A stretch of DNA of 64,000 nt from Astrocystis sublimbata (lineage: Eukaryota; Ascomycota; Sordariomycetes; Xylariales; Xylariaceae). The position numbers and the translations under genes are program-made. The DNA is taken from the NCBI GenBank assembly GCA_022453515.1, contig JAJNNY010000011.1:186001-250000 (forward strand), read 5' to 3'. Within the stretch, counting starts at the first letter, position 1; each line of letters begins with the position of its first letter. Below the pieces are notes generated by a model that saw only the letters and a program-made list of their open reading frames with translations, was not told the origin of the DNA and did not search any database. This document shows, piece after piece, positions 51,701 through 61,793 of this stretch.

Positions 51701-54700
51701 AGTAAGGAACAGCAGGCGGCGGCTCGCTAGTGGACCCTTGAGAGCTAACCAAGGTGCGTAAATAGCAGAACGAGATCGGCGGGTACACCCCTCGATCGTA
51801 CCGGGAAACGGCCCTCACTGGGCTAAACGGTAGCTCGATATCATGTTGTCACGGGTCATCCATCATACCGTCGCGGGTTCCAGATAAGCAGTTAGCGTAG
51901 AGGAAGCTTGACAATGTGAAATGGCGATGACCTACGCAAGGTCATCCGCCGACACGAGCGTGTAGGTATTTGGGAGAAGTATGCAGGGGAAGTACATATG
52001 CGGAGATGGCCTGCGGAAAGAACTCTCGCCGCTTGGTGAGTATGGCGTTGTCAACTACTCAGCCCAGGATTAAGTGCGACATTCAGTCTTCAGGCAAGCA
52101 GCCAACATGAGAATACCTAACCCACCACGTCTAACAAGACCGGGGTGCGCAGACTCTGGCAGGGGCATCTCTTTGGAGGGGGGGCGATACCACACGTCAG
52201 TTTCTCTACTAGGGAGTACGAGATGTAGGTAGTATGTTGTAGATCATCAGTACAGCATATGTTCGGGATCTGACGTTGGCAGCGACGATGACGCCCCTCG
52301 ACGCCTCGGGCGTTGGCGTACTGTACCAGCAAGGGTGACGAACGCTGCGCTTTTCATCGGCCCAGCATGTGAGAAATAGCAGTGAAAGTTGTGCTGAAGA
52401 AGAGAGATAGTACCTTGCAGTGCGTACCATGAACAACATGTGTGAACCGGTGGGACTACCTTAGGTATGGCCGAGACACGCGATGATACCGTAGACCACA
52501 TGGCATTTCGTACCATCATCAAGTGGCTTGCTTGGGGCCCTTGACTCGGGTTTCGGATCAATGCGATGGATGCTATTTGGATTCGACCATGGACGGCAAC
52601 CCCCCATGCTGGCTCTGCTCGCTTCCGGGAAGGATGGTCAGTGATGCCTGCGATGAGGTCGGCTCGAATCAGCTATCCATTCTCCTGGTTGGGAATGGCA
52701 TGATATATTCGGACATGTCGTGGCATTCGACATGTCTGGTACCTAACTACTTCCTAGATGGTTGTAAGTACGAGTAGTGGAGAAATCAAGCGTACATCGG
52801 TGTAACGACTCCAGTACAACTACACCATGTTAGAGCTACTCACCAGTAGGCGAGAGTAGGTAGCGAAGGAGTGGTGGTAATCACCAGCATGGCGTCGAAC
52901 TTGTTGTCGGTGTCCACCATGGTCGTAGGACCACTAACTTGACGATCTATAACGTGTTAGGTTAGAGCCCTTTTCCCTAACCTACCCGACCTCCCTGACC
53001 TCTGCAAAGCACAGACCCAGGGCTGGTCGATGCCACCAACAGGACTATCATCACCACTCACACTCTTTGCTTCCTTCTCACCCCCAAGGCACTAGGTCAA
53101 GTGAGTGTATACATTGCATAGCTGCAATAGCTGCAGTGGCATCAGGGCACATTCAAGGTATATGACGAAAGTACAATCGCAAACATGCCACCAATGGCCA
53201 GCAGTGTGCTCCTTAGTCCTCATGCTGCATTCTGTGCTGCATTAGCTTTCGCTGCAGGGACAAGGGGGGTTTTGACAACGGAAATACTGGAGTGGGCTTG
53301 GTGACCGACCAGCTACGCCGTCGACGAGTTCGTTCGGGATGCCAGCATCATCAGCACCATTCGCTTCGTGTAAGTAAGTGTAAGTATGTGCCAATATGTA
53401 GGGCAGGTGGTGCGATGCGGTGGGGATCCCCTCGTCAAACGGTTGACTGCGAAGTTGGCCAGCTACGCATCATTGTTTCCAACCCTTGCTTCTGCGCTGA
53501 GAAGCTCCCCAAGCGAGCCAAGTGCTCCCATCAGCCCAAGCCAAGCATTCGTGGGCTCAGGGAGTGAGTGGCTCGAGTGGCAAGGTGAGGAATAGGCGGG
53601 ACGCCCCAAGGCTCGATCCGCATAGGTGGATATCTCCTCAATACCACCTACATCGTACTCCGTAGGCTCCTCGAGCTCTAAGGAGGTCAGTATCCTCTCG
53701 AGAGGCCGGTTCATAGCTCAATAGTCCAAACAAAGACTCCATACATCGCGAGCCATGCGAGGAGTGCTCCCAGGCGACCCAGGATTGGGCCAGGGCCAGG
53801 ACCAGGACCAGGACCAGGCGAGGAGGGGCGGTGATAGTAGCATACGTGCTTGAATATCCATATCAATAATGTGTAGCAAAATGTGAGGGCCCACAGTAGG
53901 GCACTGAGTGGCTCGAGGGGTAGTCCAAGTAGGAATTATTCCCAGGATTGATCTGGTGGTAGTGGATGTAAGTATACGCGTTAATAGCAGACAAGATATT
54001 ACCTATTATAGCCTCCAGGGCGATTTCCGGGATAGCATCCATTGTACGGCAGTAGTACCTCGAGAGACATGCATCGGTATACTAGCTGCATGGAGTACAG
54101 TAGTGTTGTACACGTAGGTGCATCTACTTACTAGACCACGGCACACACACCAAGACATACTCACGCACCCTCGTGAGGAATAGTGGTTTGGTCTGGTATA
54201 GCTGCTGCAACCCGCTCTGTGACCACTGTCATGCTCTACCTCCCTTGGGTAAGTAAGTTGCCGCAGTGGAATGGCTATACCGTGAATGGAGATACTTGAT
54301 TAATGCTTGCGCTGTCCCTCAGAGCTACTTTTGGTCAAAAAGCCTGGCGCGTACCATATTCCTGGGTCTCCTTATTCCTGAATCTTTTCCAACTTCTTTC
54401 CCACCCCCCCTTACTTCCCTCAGGTGGTATTGCTTAAAACCATCTTCTTGTCCTCTACTCCCCCGTTTGCAGACCCGCTTCATCGCTCGGCTGGACTTTG
54501 GGCAACGGTAGCCGGCATTTAGTATATGTATACAACGCCAGACCCGGGGCTCCGAGACAGTAATTGTTGAGACACTCTTTCTTCATAGGTTTTCTTTCTC
54601 TCCAACTAAGGAAAAAGAGATAAAACAAAAGAGACGGGCGAGCAGGCAAATGAACATCATACGGCACGTCCATGGGCCATCAGGACTGGTCGAACACGGA

Positions 54701-54746
54701 GTAAAGTGCTACGGTGCACCGGATCATTCGGCGAGACAGGAAATCT
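42776..54746. other. 12-kb region without a convincing protein gene
   Basis: Open frames are all short, and none shows a domain, signal peptide with good context, or neighbouring exons in phase. Base composition is mixed and not strongly AT-rich, so this is not classical RIP-destroyed DNA. The stretch right after 42775 is the oxidoreductase promoter and the last 300-500 bp before 54747 the promoter of the otubain gene. A CCAGGA hexamer repeat lies at 53790-53818. Numerous TAGGTA/TACCTA motifs and CTGCCTGCC runs occur (for example 45853, 46480, 46910). Noncoding transcripts or very small genes cannot be excluded. Confidence 0.5.
53790..53818. repeat. CCAGGA/CCAGGG hexamer tandem repeat
   Basis: About five head-to-tail units of CCAGGR. 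No open frame with support uses it. Confidence 0.8.
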
Positions 54747-57610
54747 ATGGGCGTGGGTTCCAAGCTGGCGCAACAAGAACAGGATCCGAACCCGCGCTCT
54801 CGCCCAGCAGCTGGGACGACGAACAATAACACGACGAGCTTTGGCGCAGGCCTGGGCACAAGCATAGGCGTCGGCATGTTCCAGCCTCAACCAACACCGT
54901 ACTTGCCGTACTCCCTCTATCCCAATGGAATCCACGTAGCGAACGCGGGCTTGCCTCAGTACACGTTCGAATCCACGCCGCTGTTCGACCAGTTTGGGGG
55001 AGGCCGTGTGGAGGGCAGCGCAGGTGGTGGAAGCAATGACGCGGGCGTCGTAGGCGGAAGGGCTGGAGCAGCGACTGCTGGCAGTTGTGCGGCGACGAAC
55101 AGCAACAATATCAACAGCAACAACAGCAACAGCAACTTTCACGGGGACAGCGGCGGCGGCAGAGGTGCACCGGCGGGCTTGGGTGCTGGGGTCCAGGGCC
55201 AGGTGCAACCAGGAGGTGCGCAGGGGCTCGGTCCACCTGGCACAGTGGCCGCTAGCAACGCATGCAGCGGCGGCTACAGCAGTAGTGCCTCTGCCACCAG
55301 CCTGCACCCTTGCCTCTACAACATTCCCATGCCCGTATCCGTACCCCGCCACCACCTCGTCCACCGTCGCCGACCCCAACAGCAACACCAACAACACCAA
55401 AACCAACAGCACCACCAACACCAACAACACCAACATCAACACCACACACAGCAGCAGCCACAACCCCCGCCGGCCCAGCAGCAGCAACACCAATCGCATC
55501 GCCAACATCATCACCAACAACAACGCTTCCAGCTCCAACATCGCCACCTACCCCAGCTTCCTCAATTCGCTAATCGCAACACCGTCCACTACAAGATGGA
55601 GCAGCCACTGGACCTAGACCCGAGCGACCTCACCCAACAAGAAGCTGCTGCGAGAGGCTTCGAGCCTCAATTCACCGTAAGTCGCCCCCAATGCATCAAC
55701 ATGCCGAACCAACTCTTCTCTCCCTCCCCATACATACCCATATCCCACACACCCCCATGCACCGTCCCAGAATTAACCCCGCATCGGAGCGTGCGCATAT
55801 CTGGTGATTGTGCTTGCGGGAGCCGGGCCTCATACACTTGAGCAAATCTAATTCTCGTCAACGCTGCCTTTGTGCATTGTAATACATGAATGACCTGGCC
55901 ATCGCATTGCAATGGAAATACGTCGACTTTGTCTTAGAAGGGTCATCTAGTCCGTTTTCCTTTCTGTGTCCCAAGCCCCATGGTCCATGTCGCCAATCAC
56001 CATCACGATGCCGCTAGGTACTGGAAGCTCACACGTTTGTCACATGTAGGGTCCTCTGATTGGCGAGAAGGTGTCCGTCCAGGTCGTCAACGAAGAATTT
56101 GCAGGAGCAGACCCCATCTTCATCGCCAAATTAATGGTCAGTTGCATGTCCCTGGAAAACGTAATTGCATTGTGAGGGGAGGGGCGCATGGCTAACATTT
56201 GTCTCGTACCCTATCCAGACACTACCCCAAACATTTCCCCATTATCGGGCAGTTCGGAGAGATGGCAACTGCGGCTGGCGAGGTGAGTCTTGATTCAGTA
56301 TCTACCCTTCGGTGTGTGCGTTGTTCGCCCACAAGCTGTGCTTGTTATACAACAGATGATCCCACCAATCAACCAGCACGGCCCGCTGCTCTAGTTGATG
56401 TCCTGTCTCAAACATTGTGTACTCCCTTGCTGACGTTGTTGTAGCTATTGGCTTTGGTTACTTTGAGAAGTTGGTGCAGAGTGGTAACTTGAACCTCGTG
56501 CAGAGTGAGTTGCATCGGATGACCGGGCTCACTGAATACATCGTCAAATGCGGCGACCAGGACCTCGGCATCGTTGAACTCATGGTCGACGAAACCCTAA
56601 CTTTATATAACGCCATCATCGGGGATATGTCTGAAGGCAACGACCCCATGCAGACCTTGACTAGAAAGTTCAACGAGGACGAAATATCTGCCTGCGTCGT
56701 CTACCACCTTCGACTCCTGGTGTCGGCTAGGATAAAAGGCAACTCTGCCAACTACGCGCCATACCTTCCCGGGCCGATTGACAATTACATCTCCGACACG
56801 GTGCTGGGCCTGAACCGCGATATCGATCATCCTTGTATAATCGCGCTCCATGACATACTTCTGAGACCGACAAACATGGTGCTCAATATCGCCTATCTGG
56901 ATCGCAGCGAAGGCACTGAAGTGAACATGCACATGTTTCCCGAAGAGGCTATGGGACAAGATCCCACGACCCTGGGCCCTATCATTGACCTCCTATTCCG
57001 ACCAGATCATTACGATATCCTCTATCGCGCGAACCAGGTGCATGTTTCCCCAGTCCCGGCCGTCCCGTCACCAATCGACCTCCAGGTTCACCGTGCCAGC
57101 TCGTTCGTGTCTCACCAGAACTTCGAGCAGCCTGTGACGGCCATGCAGGACGCGTCTTATGCAATGGATATGGGCGTATTAGCCATGATACCTGGACTCG
57201 CATCCTCAACATTGTCTCCGTCTTCGATGACAACAGATCCGTTCGCACCCTCCCCGGCCCCCACGTGGGCTTCTCAACCGTTCACGCCTGAAGCTGCATC
57301 GGCGCCGCTCCCGAGCCAGCCAAGCCCACCACAGCAGCAGGCGACGGTGCACCTTCTTCGCTTCAGCAAATACAACTTCCCCAGCCTGCACGAGATGGCA
57401 CCCGGAAGCAATAGCGGGCATGACCCTCCGTGCACAACCAACACATTCAAGAACAGTCACTTTAATACCGCGCACTATAATAATTTGAATTTCCAACCCG
57501 AAATGTACCAACCCGACGCCGAGGACGAGGCCGCCGGCAATGGACACAGCAAGATGGGGGGTCGGAAACGGAGTACCGAGCATTGCCCAACCATCAAAAA
57601 GGAGAAGTGA
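54747..57610 (+). CDS. Otubain-family ubiquitin thioesterase with Gln/His-rich N-terminal extension
   Basis: Four exons, 54747-55676, 56050-56136, 56219-56282 and 56445-57610, give 748 aa, against about 270 for human OTUB1. The third exon is 64 bp and encodes TLPQTFPHYRAVRRDGNCGW; read in another frame it is missed. Joined to exon 4 it gives RRDGNCGWRAIGFGYFEKLV, the otubain catalytic block with Asp354 and Cys357; the catalytic His is in PDHYDILY (His549). Otubains are cysteine proteases that cut ubiquitin chains. Residues 1-310 are low-complexity, Gly/Asn/Ser-rich and then Gln/His-rich. The 190-residue C-terminal tail is Pro/Ser/Gln-rich, ending in a basic KKEK. Start: the frame upstream of 54747 hits a stop at 54702-54704. 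A short upstream exon from ATG 54672 would also splice in phase, but only through a 39-bp intron, so I prefer 54747. Confidence 0.88.
55375..55530 (+). repeat. CAN-type low-complexity coding repeat (Gln/His-rich) in the otubain gene
   Basis: A dense CAA/CAC/CAG tract encodes runs of Gln and His. In the other two frames it reads as Asn/Thr or Thr/Pro, which explains several overlapping open frames there. Confidence 0.85.
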
Positions 57611-60226
57611 GAATAGAGGGGTCTGCGCATGCATCTTGCTTCCTTGTCCTAATTTTGATTGCATTGTCGAATCGGTGTTGCGGCAGGTTGTGATGTCTCT
57701 TCAGTTTCTGTTCTGTTCTGCTCTGCTCTGCTCTGTCCTGTCCTTTCCCTTATTGGTAAATGTTACTTTTTGATTTTTTTTTTGATATCAATGGCATTTT
57801 ATCAGAGTGGCAGACTTTCTAGCAAGGAGTTCCGTTGGTACGAGTCAACTGATATGTGGTTATGGCATTTTTGAGCACATCGAAACGAGAACACGACACG
57901 ATCATAAGTTACGAGGCAGCGTCATCTTTCACGAAAAGTATCTCACGGAACGGTGGATGCTCATCCAATTACTTGAGGCACCACGGAGTAGAGTTGGGAG
58001 GGGCCGCCGTGATACCAAGTTCGGCTCGATTCTGGAATCGAGTTGCTCTCGGTATGACGCAGCGCAAAGTCGGGACGATGAAGATGAGGGGGCCCGATGC
58101 GAGTCAGTCACGATCTGCAGTACGATTCAATCTGTGCACTTCTGCTCTCCAGATGCCAGACTAACATGGTCGATTGTGATGACGAATTACGGGTGACGAT
58201 GAACGGTCACCACAAGCACAGAGACCCATGGATTGGAGGCATGGGAAACCAATCAGCACAAGCTGCCAGCTGTACACCCTGTCGGACAGAGTTTGAGACC
58301 ACGTCTGTGCGAGCGGGAAACCCTTCTGCCCGATGTCGGTTATTTTTCTCTGGGGACTTGCTGCTTGGCGTATGTACGTATGCTTGTTGGTTTTTGTACG
58401 TACTCGCTTCCAGCGTGGAGATTTCCCTCCTCGTCCACCTCCCTGTCTTTGCAGCGTATAGTTTGAACAGTTCACCACCACATTAGCGGCACTTTGGCAA
58501 TCTAAGACACAAAACATAGTTTGACACTACAATAAAAACTTAGGAAAAACACCTACTAAACCCTGCTCGACATGTTTCATACTGCCCTGCCTGAGATCCT
58601 CGATGGTTAGTTAGTTAGTTAACGTGATGTCGATGTCCCCTTGGGAATCTTGAACTCCTTAGCGGCGTCCCTAGTAGAATCGCATCTATTCCCGGACTAA
58701 GAATAGCAGCGCACTAGTGGGTGCATAGAAGGATACTAGTAGATAGTTAGTAAGTAGCCTGGAGGCTTCCCGTAGTTGGGTTTCATGGGATCTTCAATGT
58801 TGGTAAAGTATCGTGGGTATATGTACATGTCGAAGTACCTGGTCATGTACCTTCAGGACATCAAGCCTGGACTTGGCGGACGGGAGCGAGGTGGGCTAGG
58901 CTGGACGTGCGTGTGCTTGATGATTGCAACATACCTTTACGCTAGTGCGAAACAAGACGATAGGTGAGCACGATGTTACGCTGGGATGCAGTGAGTCTCT
59001 TCGCTTGACCTTACTTACATGGGTAGGTACATGTACAGGTAGGAAGGAGTGTTGGCTTTGGCCTTTTGGTTGTTGAAGTGCAGTTCGTACCAGGTCTGTA
59101 AGTTAGGTAGGTATGTAGGCATGTTATGTCCACGTACGTGTCGACATATACCATACCTAAATGCATATGCGTATATCGCTTGGCGTTCAAGCCTGCCGTG
59201 CGTTCGTTCAGTCAGTCACGCAGGCGCCACTGCAGAGAGACACGGGACGGCAGCTTGAGCGACGGGGGCGGCCGGGCTAGGTAGGTAAGGTAGGCTTGGC
59301 TTGGCTTGTCCAGATCCGGCTCACCTTGTTCTTTCTTACACACCTACCTACCTACCCGGGTTATTCGGAGGTAAATTGCTTCGGCTCTGTTCGCCTACTT
59401 ACTCGCCTAGGTTGGTATTTGTGATGGTTGATCTTTTCTTCTTTTCTGCAACTCGACCTGCAAGAATTGGAGGTAGATCAGGCTCGGTTGCTGAGGTTCC
59501 TTAGGTGCCAAAGACTATGTGTCTAGCATGTAGTGTGAAAATCAAATGAAATATACAAGCATATGGGTAAACTATAAACTGCTTATCAATAATTATTCTA
59601 TACTTGTATCATGGTGCTCTATCTTTAGAGAGCACTTTCATTTAGCTTTTGCATGGTGAGCCTGGAACACACACGTTGACTTGCATGCATTATAATTGGT
59701 CGAGCTATCGCGATCGATTGAAAGGTCGAGTGCGGTCTCACACATTACCTCTTTCTCGGAATTTCACCTCTTCCATTGAAGAAGCGGTGTCAGTTTGGAG
59801 TTCCCATCCTTGGGCACATCTGTGCAGCCCTCGCGCGTTCCATGATGATAGTGCACTGATTCCATGTCTTATCTGTGGCTCATCACCTCCGATGCTTGTC
59901 CGAGTATCGATGCAGTAACACCCGACGTGAGTTGAACGAGAAAAAGCCGAGCAAGGGTCTGGATCAACCCAGTATGGCAGCAAGGGAAGAGGCGATTACG
60001 ACCTGTTGAAGCCGGACGTGTCTCCGTCGACGGCCAACTAGCCTTAGGTATTGTATAGAACAGGGTTCTAGAAAGCGGCATGTGTCCCTTGCGTCTGAGC
60101 CCCCTATAGAGCCGAAGTGCATACGGTCCCGCGCCGAGCCCATGGAGACGAGGGGTTGGGCGGTTTGGTGGTTCGATACTACGTCTCACCGCCCGCATAA
60201 GCCCTTTCTCGGTTCGTATGTCGCAA
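57611..60226. other. Convergent region between otubain and LipB genes
   Basis: No supported gene in 2.6 kb. It starts with the otubain 3' UTR, which holds a 5-bp tandem repeat. AGGTAGGTA-type motifs are dense at 59020-59110 and 59278-59360, and GTTAGTTAGTTAGTTA lies at 58606-58620. Confidence 0.55.
57707..57742 (+). repeat. TCTGT/TCTGC pentamer tandem repeat
   Basis: About seven units of TCTGY in the presumed 3' UTR of the otubain gene. Confidence 0.8.
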
Positions 60227-61183
60227 TCAGCCATAGGGTGAAGCGGTGACTCGATTGTTAGCCTCATCTTCAAGCACGGCTTTCAAGTCGCTGTCGGCAG
60301 GGTTGTGCATCATTAACCGCCTTTCAAATTCAGTCTGCCATCTCTCGGCCAGGTCTCCCAGCAGTTCCTCATCCTCGTCCAAATCGTACATGTCGCTCAC
60401 CCTGTTTGCTTCTGCGGATATGCTCGTGACACGGCGGTCGCCGAGGCCGCAGGCCACGATGCGATCCCACGGATTGAGATCGGAGGACCCGACCACTGGC
60501 ATGCTGAAATTGATGGCGACGCCGAGGCCTGTGACATGGCGGCGGAGATGGACGCCAAGCGCCGCAATCTTGCGGTCGTCGGTGGGAGCGGCCATGTTCC
60601 CACTCTCGCACCTCGCGCGGTTGGACTTTACCCACACGCCCGGGTTCTCGGTGGTGAATGGGTCGATCTGCGTGCCCCACCAACTCTTCTTGAGCACGGC
60701 GATGGTGGACTTCTCGAGCAAGCAGGCGTAGTCGCGCACGGAGAGGTGCGGGTGCAGCGGAGAGTGCAGATCGATGACGGGCCAGATGACCAGCTGGCCG
60801 GGACCATGATAAGTCGTCAAGCCGCCCCGGGGCGCGCGTGTTACCGCGGGGAGGAAACGGGCGTTTGTTTCCGTATATACACGGCCATTGGTCTCGTGGT
60901 TCGGCCGCTTCGCCGTCGGAAGGGAAAGGGGGGCTCGCAGGCGGGCTTCCTCGGCAGCGGACAGCGGCTCGGTCTGGCGGCGGCCGAAGGTGTAGGTCGG
61001 CGCGGGTGTGAAGCAGATGACGCTCGGCGGCGGCGGCGGGCCACGAGAGGCGGGCGGGCGGGCCTTCCAGGCTAGCAGCTCCTGCTGCAGCGCGGTCTGC
61101 ACCCGGGAGGCATAGGCGTAGCTTATGAACTGCGGGAGGCGGGCGCCGGGGTTGCCGAGTAGAGTGATGGCTCGAAGGGCCAT
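60227..61183 (-). CDS. LIP2: Lipoyl(octanoyl) transferase, mitochondrial
   Basis: Intronless, 318 aa, ATG to TGA. LipB/Lip2 moves octanoate from mitochondrial acyl carrier protein to a lysine of lipoyl-domain proteins, the first step of protein lipoylation. Family motifs are all present: RGGLTTYHGPGQLVIWPVID (119-138), KIAALGVHLRRHVTGLGVAI with the conserved Lys205, and NPWDRIVACGLGD with the acyl-bearing Cys245. The first 20-30 residues lack a strong presequence but are basic and could target mitochondria. A Pro/Ala-rich insert lies at about 42-55. The N-terminal third is very GC-rich. The glycine decarboxylase at 29438-32804 depends on lipoylated H protein, a product of this pathway. Identity is firm. 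Confidence 0.95.
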   Translation of the reverse strand: MALRAITLLGNPGARLPQFISYAYASRVQTALQQELLAWKARPPASRGPPPPPSVICFTPAPTYTFGRRQTEPLSAAEEARLRAPLSLPTAKRPNHETNGRVYTETNARFLPAVTRAPRGGLTTYHGPGQLVIWPVIDLHSPLHPHLSVRDYACLLEKSTIAVLKKSWWGTQIDPFTTENPGVWVKSNRARCESGNMAAPTDDRKIAALGVHLRRHVTGLGVAINFSMPVVGSSDLNPWDRIVACGLGDRRVTSISAEANRVSDMYDLDEDEELLGDLAERWQTEFERRLMMHNPADSDLKAVLEDEANNRVTASPYG

Positions 61184-61358
61184 GGCTGGTTGGGGGAGGG
61201 ATAACCTACTCGGCCAAGACCTCGCTCTTTGACTTGGTAGAGAGAGAACAGCGGCGTTAATGGTATATCTCGGTGATTAGATGTTACCACACTAGGCTTA
61301 GCCACTGGATTTAGAGATGAACCTGCCGATCTGGCTGGGCACTAGCTACCCGTGGACA
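61184..61358. promoter_or_regulatory. Probable promoter of the LipB gene
   Basis: 175 bp between the LipB start codon and the left target duplication of the transposon-like element. The core promoter and 5' UTR must lie here or within the element. No specific motif is recognised. Confidence 0.45.
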
Positions 61359-61367
61359 TGCAAGTAC
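61359..61367. repeat. Left target-site duplication TGCAAGTAC
   Basis: A 9-bp direct repeat identical to 61785-61793, immediately outside the left inverted repeat. Confidence 0.85.
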
Positions 61368-61417
61368 GAGTAACTTTAACGGCACAGCCCAGGAATTTTA
61401 AGGGCACATCCATTGGC
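61368..61417 (+). repeat. Left terminal inverted repeat, 50 bp
   Basis: Exact reverse complement of 61735-61784, from GAGTAAC at the outer end to CATTGGC at the inner end. Weaker similarity continues inward (CCATACCC against CTATACCCC). Confidence 0.92.
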
Positions 61418-61577
61418 ACGCCATACCCAAATGGGCTGTAGACTCCGACCGAGCGACCTTACATATACAAACCAGCTACCTAGGTATATAATTAACCGCC
61501 GTCTTTTACGGTCTGTCTTTGCTCCAGGCGGCCCTTTTGTAATATATTGCTTAATCGCAATAATGCCTTTATATCTA

Positions 61578-61626
61578 TTAGGGTTAGGGTTAGTAGGTTA
61601 GGGTTAGGGGTTAGGGTTTGGGTTAG
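61578..61626 (+). repeat. Interstitial telomere-like repeat (TTAGGG)n
   Basis: The block reads TTAGGG, TTAGGG, TTAG, TAGG, TTAGGG, TTAGGGG, TTAGGG, TTTGGG, TTAG: four exact units and variants, all in one orientation. TTAGGG is the telomere unit of most filamentous ascomycetes. It lies inside the TIR-bounded element. Confidence 0.92.
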
Positions 61627-61734
61627 ATGTAGTGTTTGGGTCTCTTGGAATGTGTATTGAAGTAAGTAAGGTGGCTTGTGTGGCTTAGGTATGTGGCTAT
61701 TGGGGCTTGGTAGTAGCTAATGGGGTATAGCGGC

Positions 61735-61784
61735 GCCAATGGATGTGCCCTTAAAATTCCTGGGCTGTGCCGTTAAAGTTACTC
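61735..61784 (-). repeat. Right terminal inverted repeat, 50 bp
   Basis: Exact reverse complement of the left repeat at 61368-61417, outer end GTTACTC next to the right target duplication. Confidence 0.92.
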
Positions 61785-61793
61785 TGCAAGTAC
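61785..61793. repeat. Right target-site duplication TGCAAGTAC
   Basis: A 9-bp direct repeat identical to 61359-61367, immediately outside the right inverted repeat. Confidence 0.85.

Larger units (their letters stand above)
61368..61784. mobile_element. Non-autonomous transposon-like element (MITE-type) with 50-bp terminal inverted repeats
   Basis: 417 bp, bounded by perfect 50-bp inverted repeats (61368-61417 and 61735-61784) whose outer ends read GAGTAACTTTAACGG. On both sides lies a perfect 9-bp direct duplication TGCAAGTAC (61359-61367 and 61785-61793). Long TIRs with a 9-bp target duplication are the hallmark of Mutator-like (MULE) elements, so a non-autonomous MULE derivative is the best guess. 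There is no transposase frame inside. The core contains a telomere-like repeat block. Perfect TIRs and perfect duplication suggest recent insertion. It sits about 180 bp upstream of the LipB start and so may affect that promoter. Confidence 0.85.

Noticed and set aside
54657..55547. 296-codon frame antisense to the otubain N-terminus
   Set aside because: Leu/Val-rich sequence produced by reading the CAN repeat backwards.
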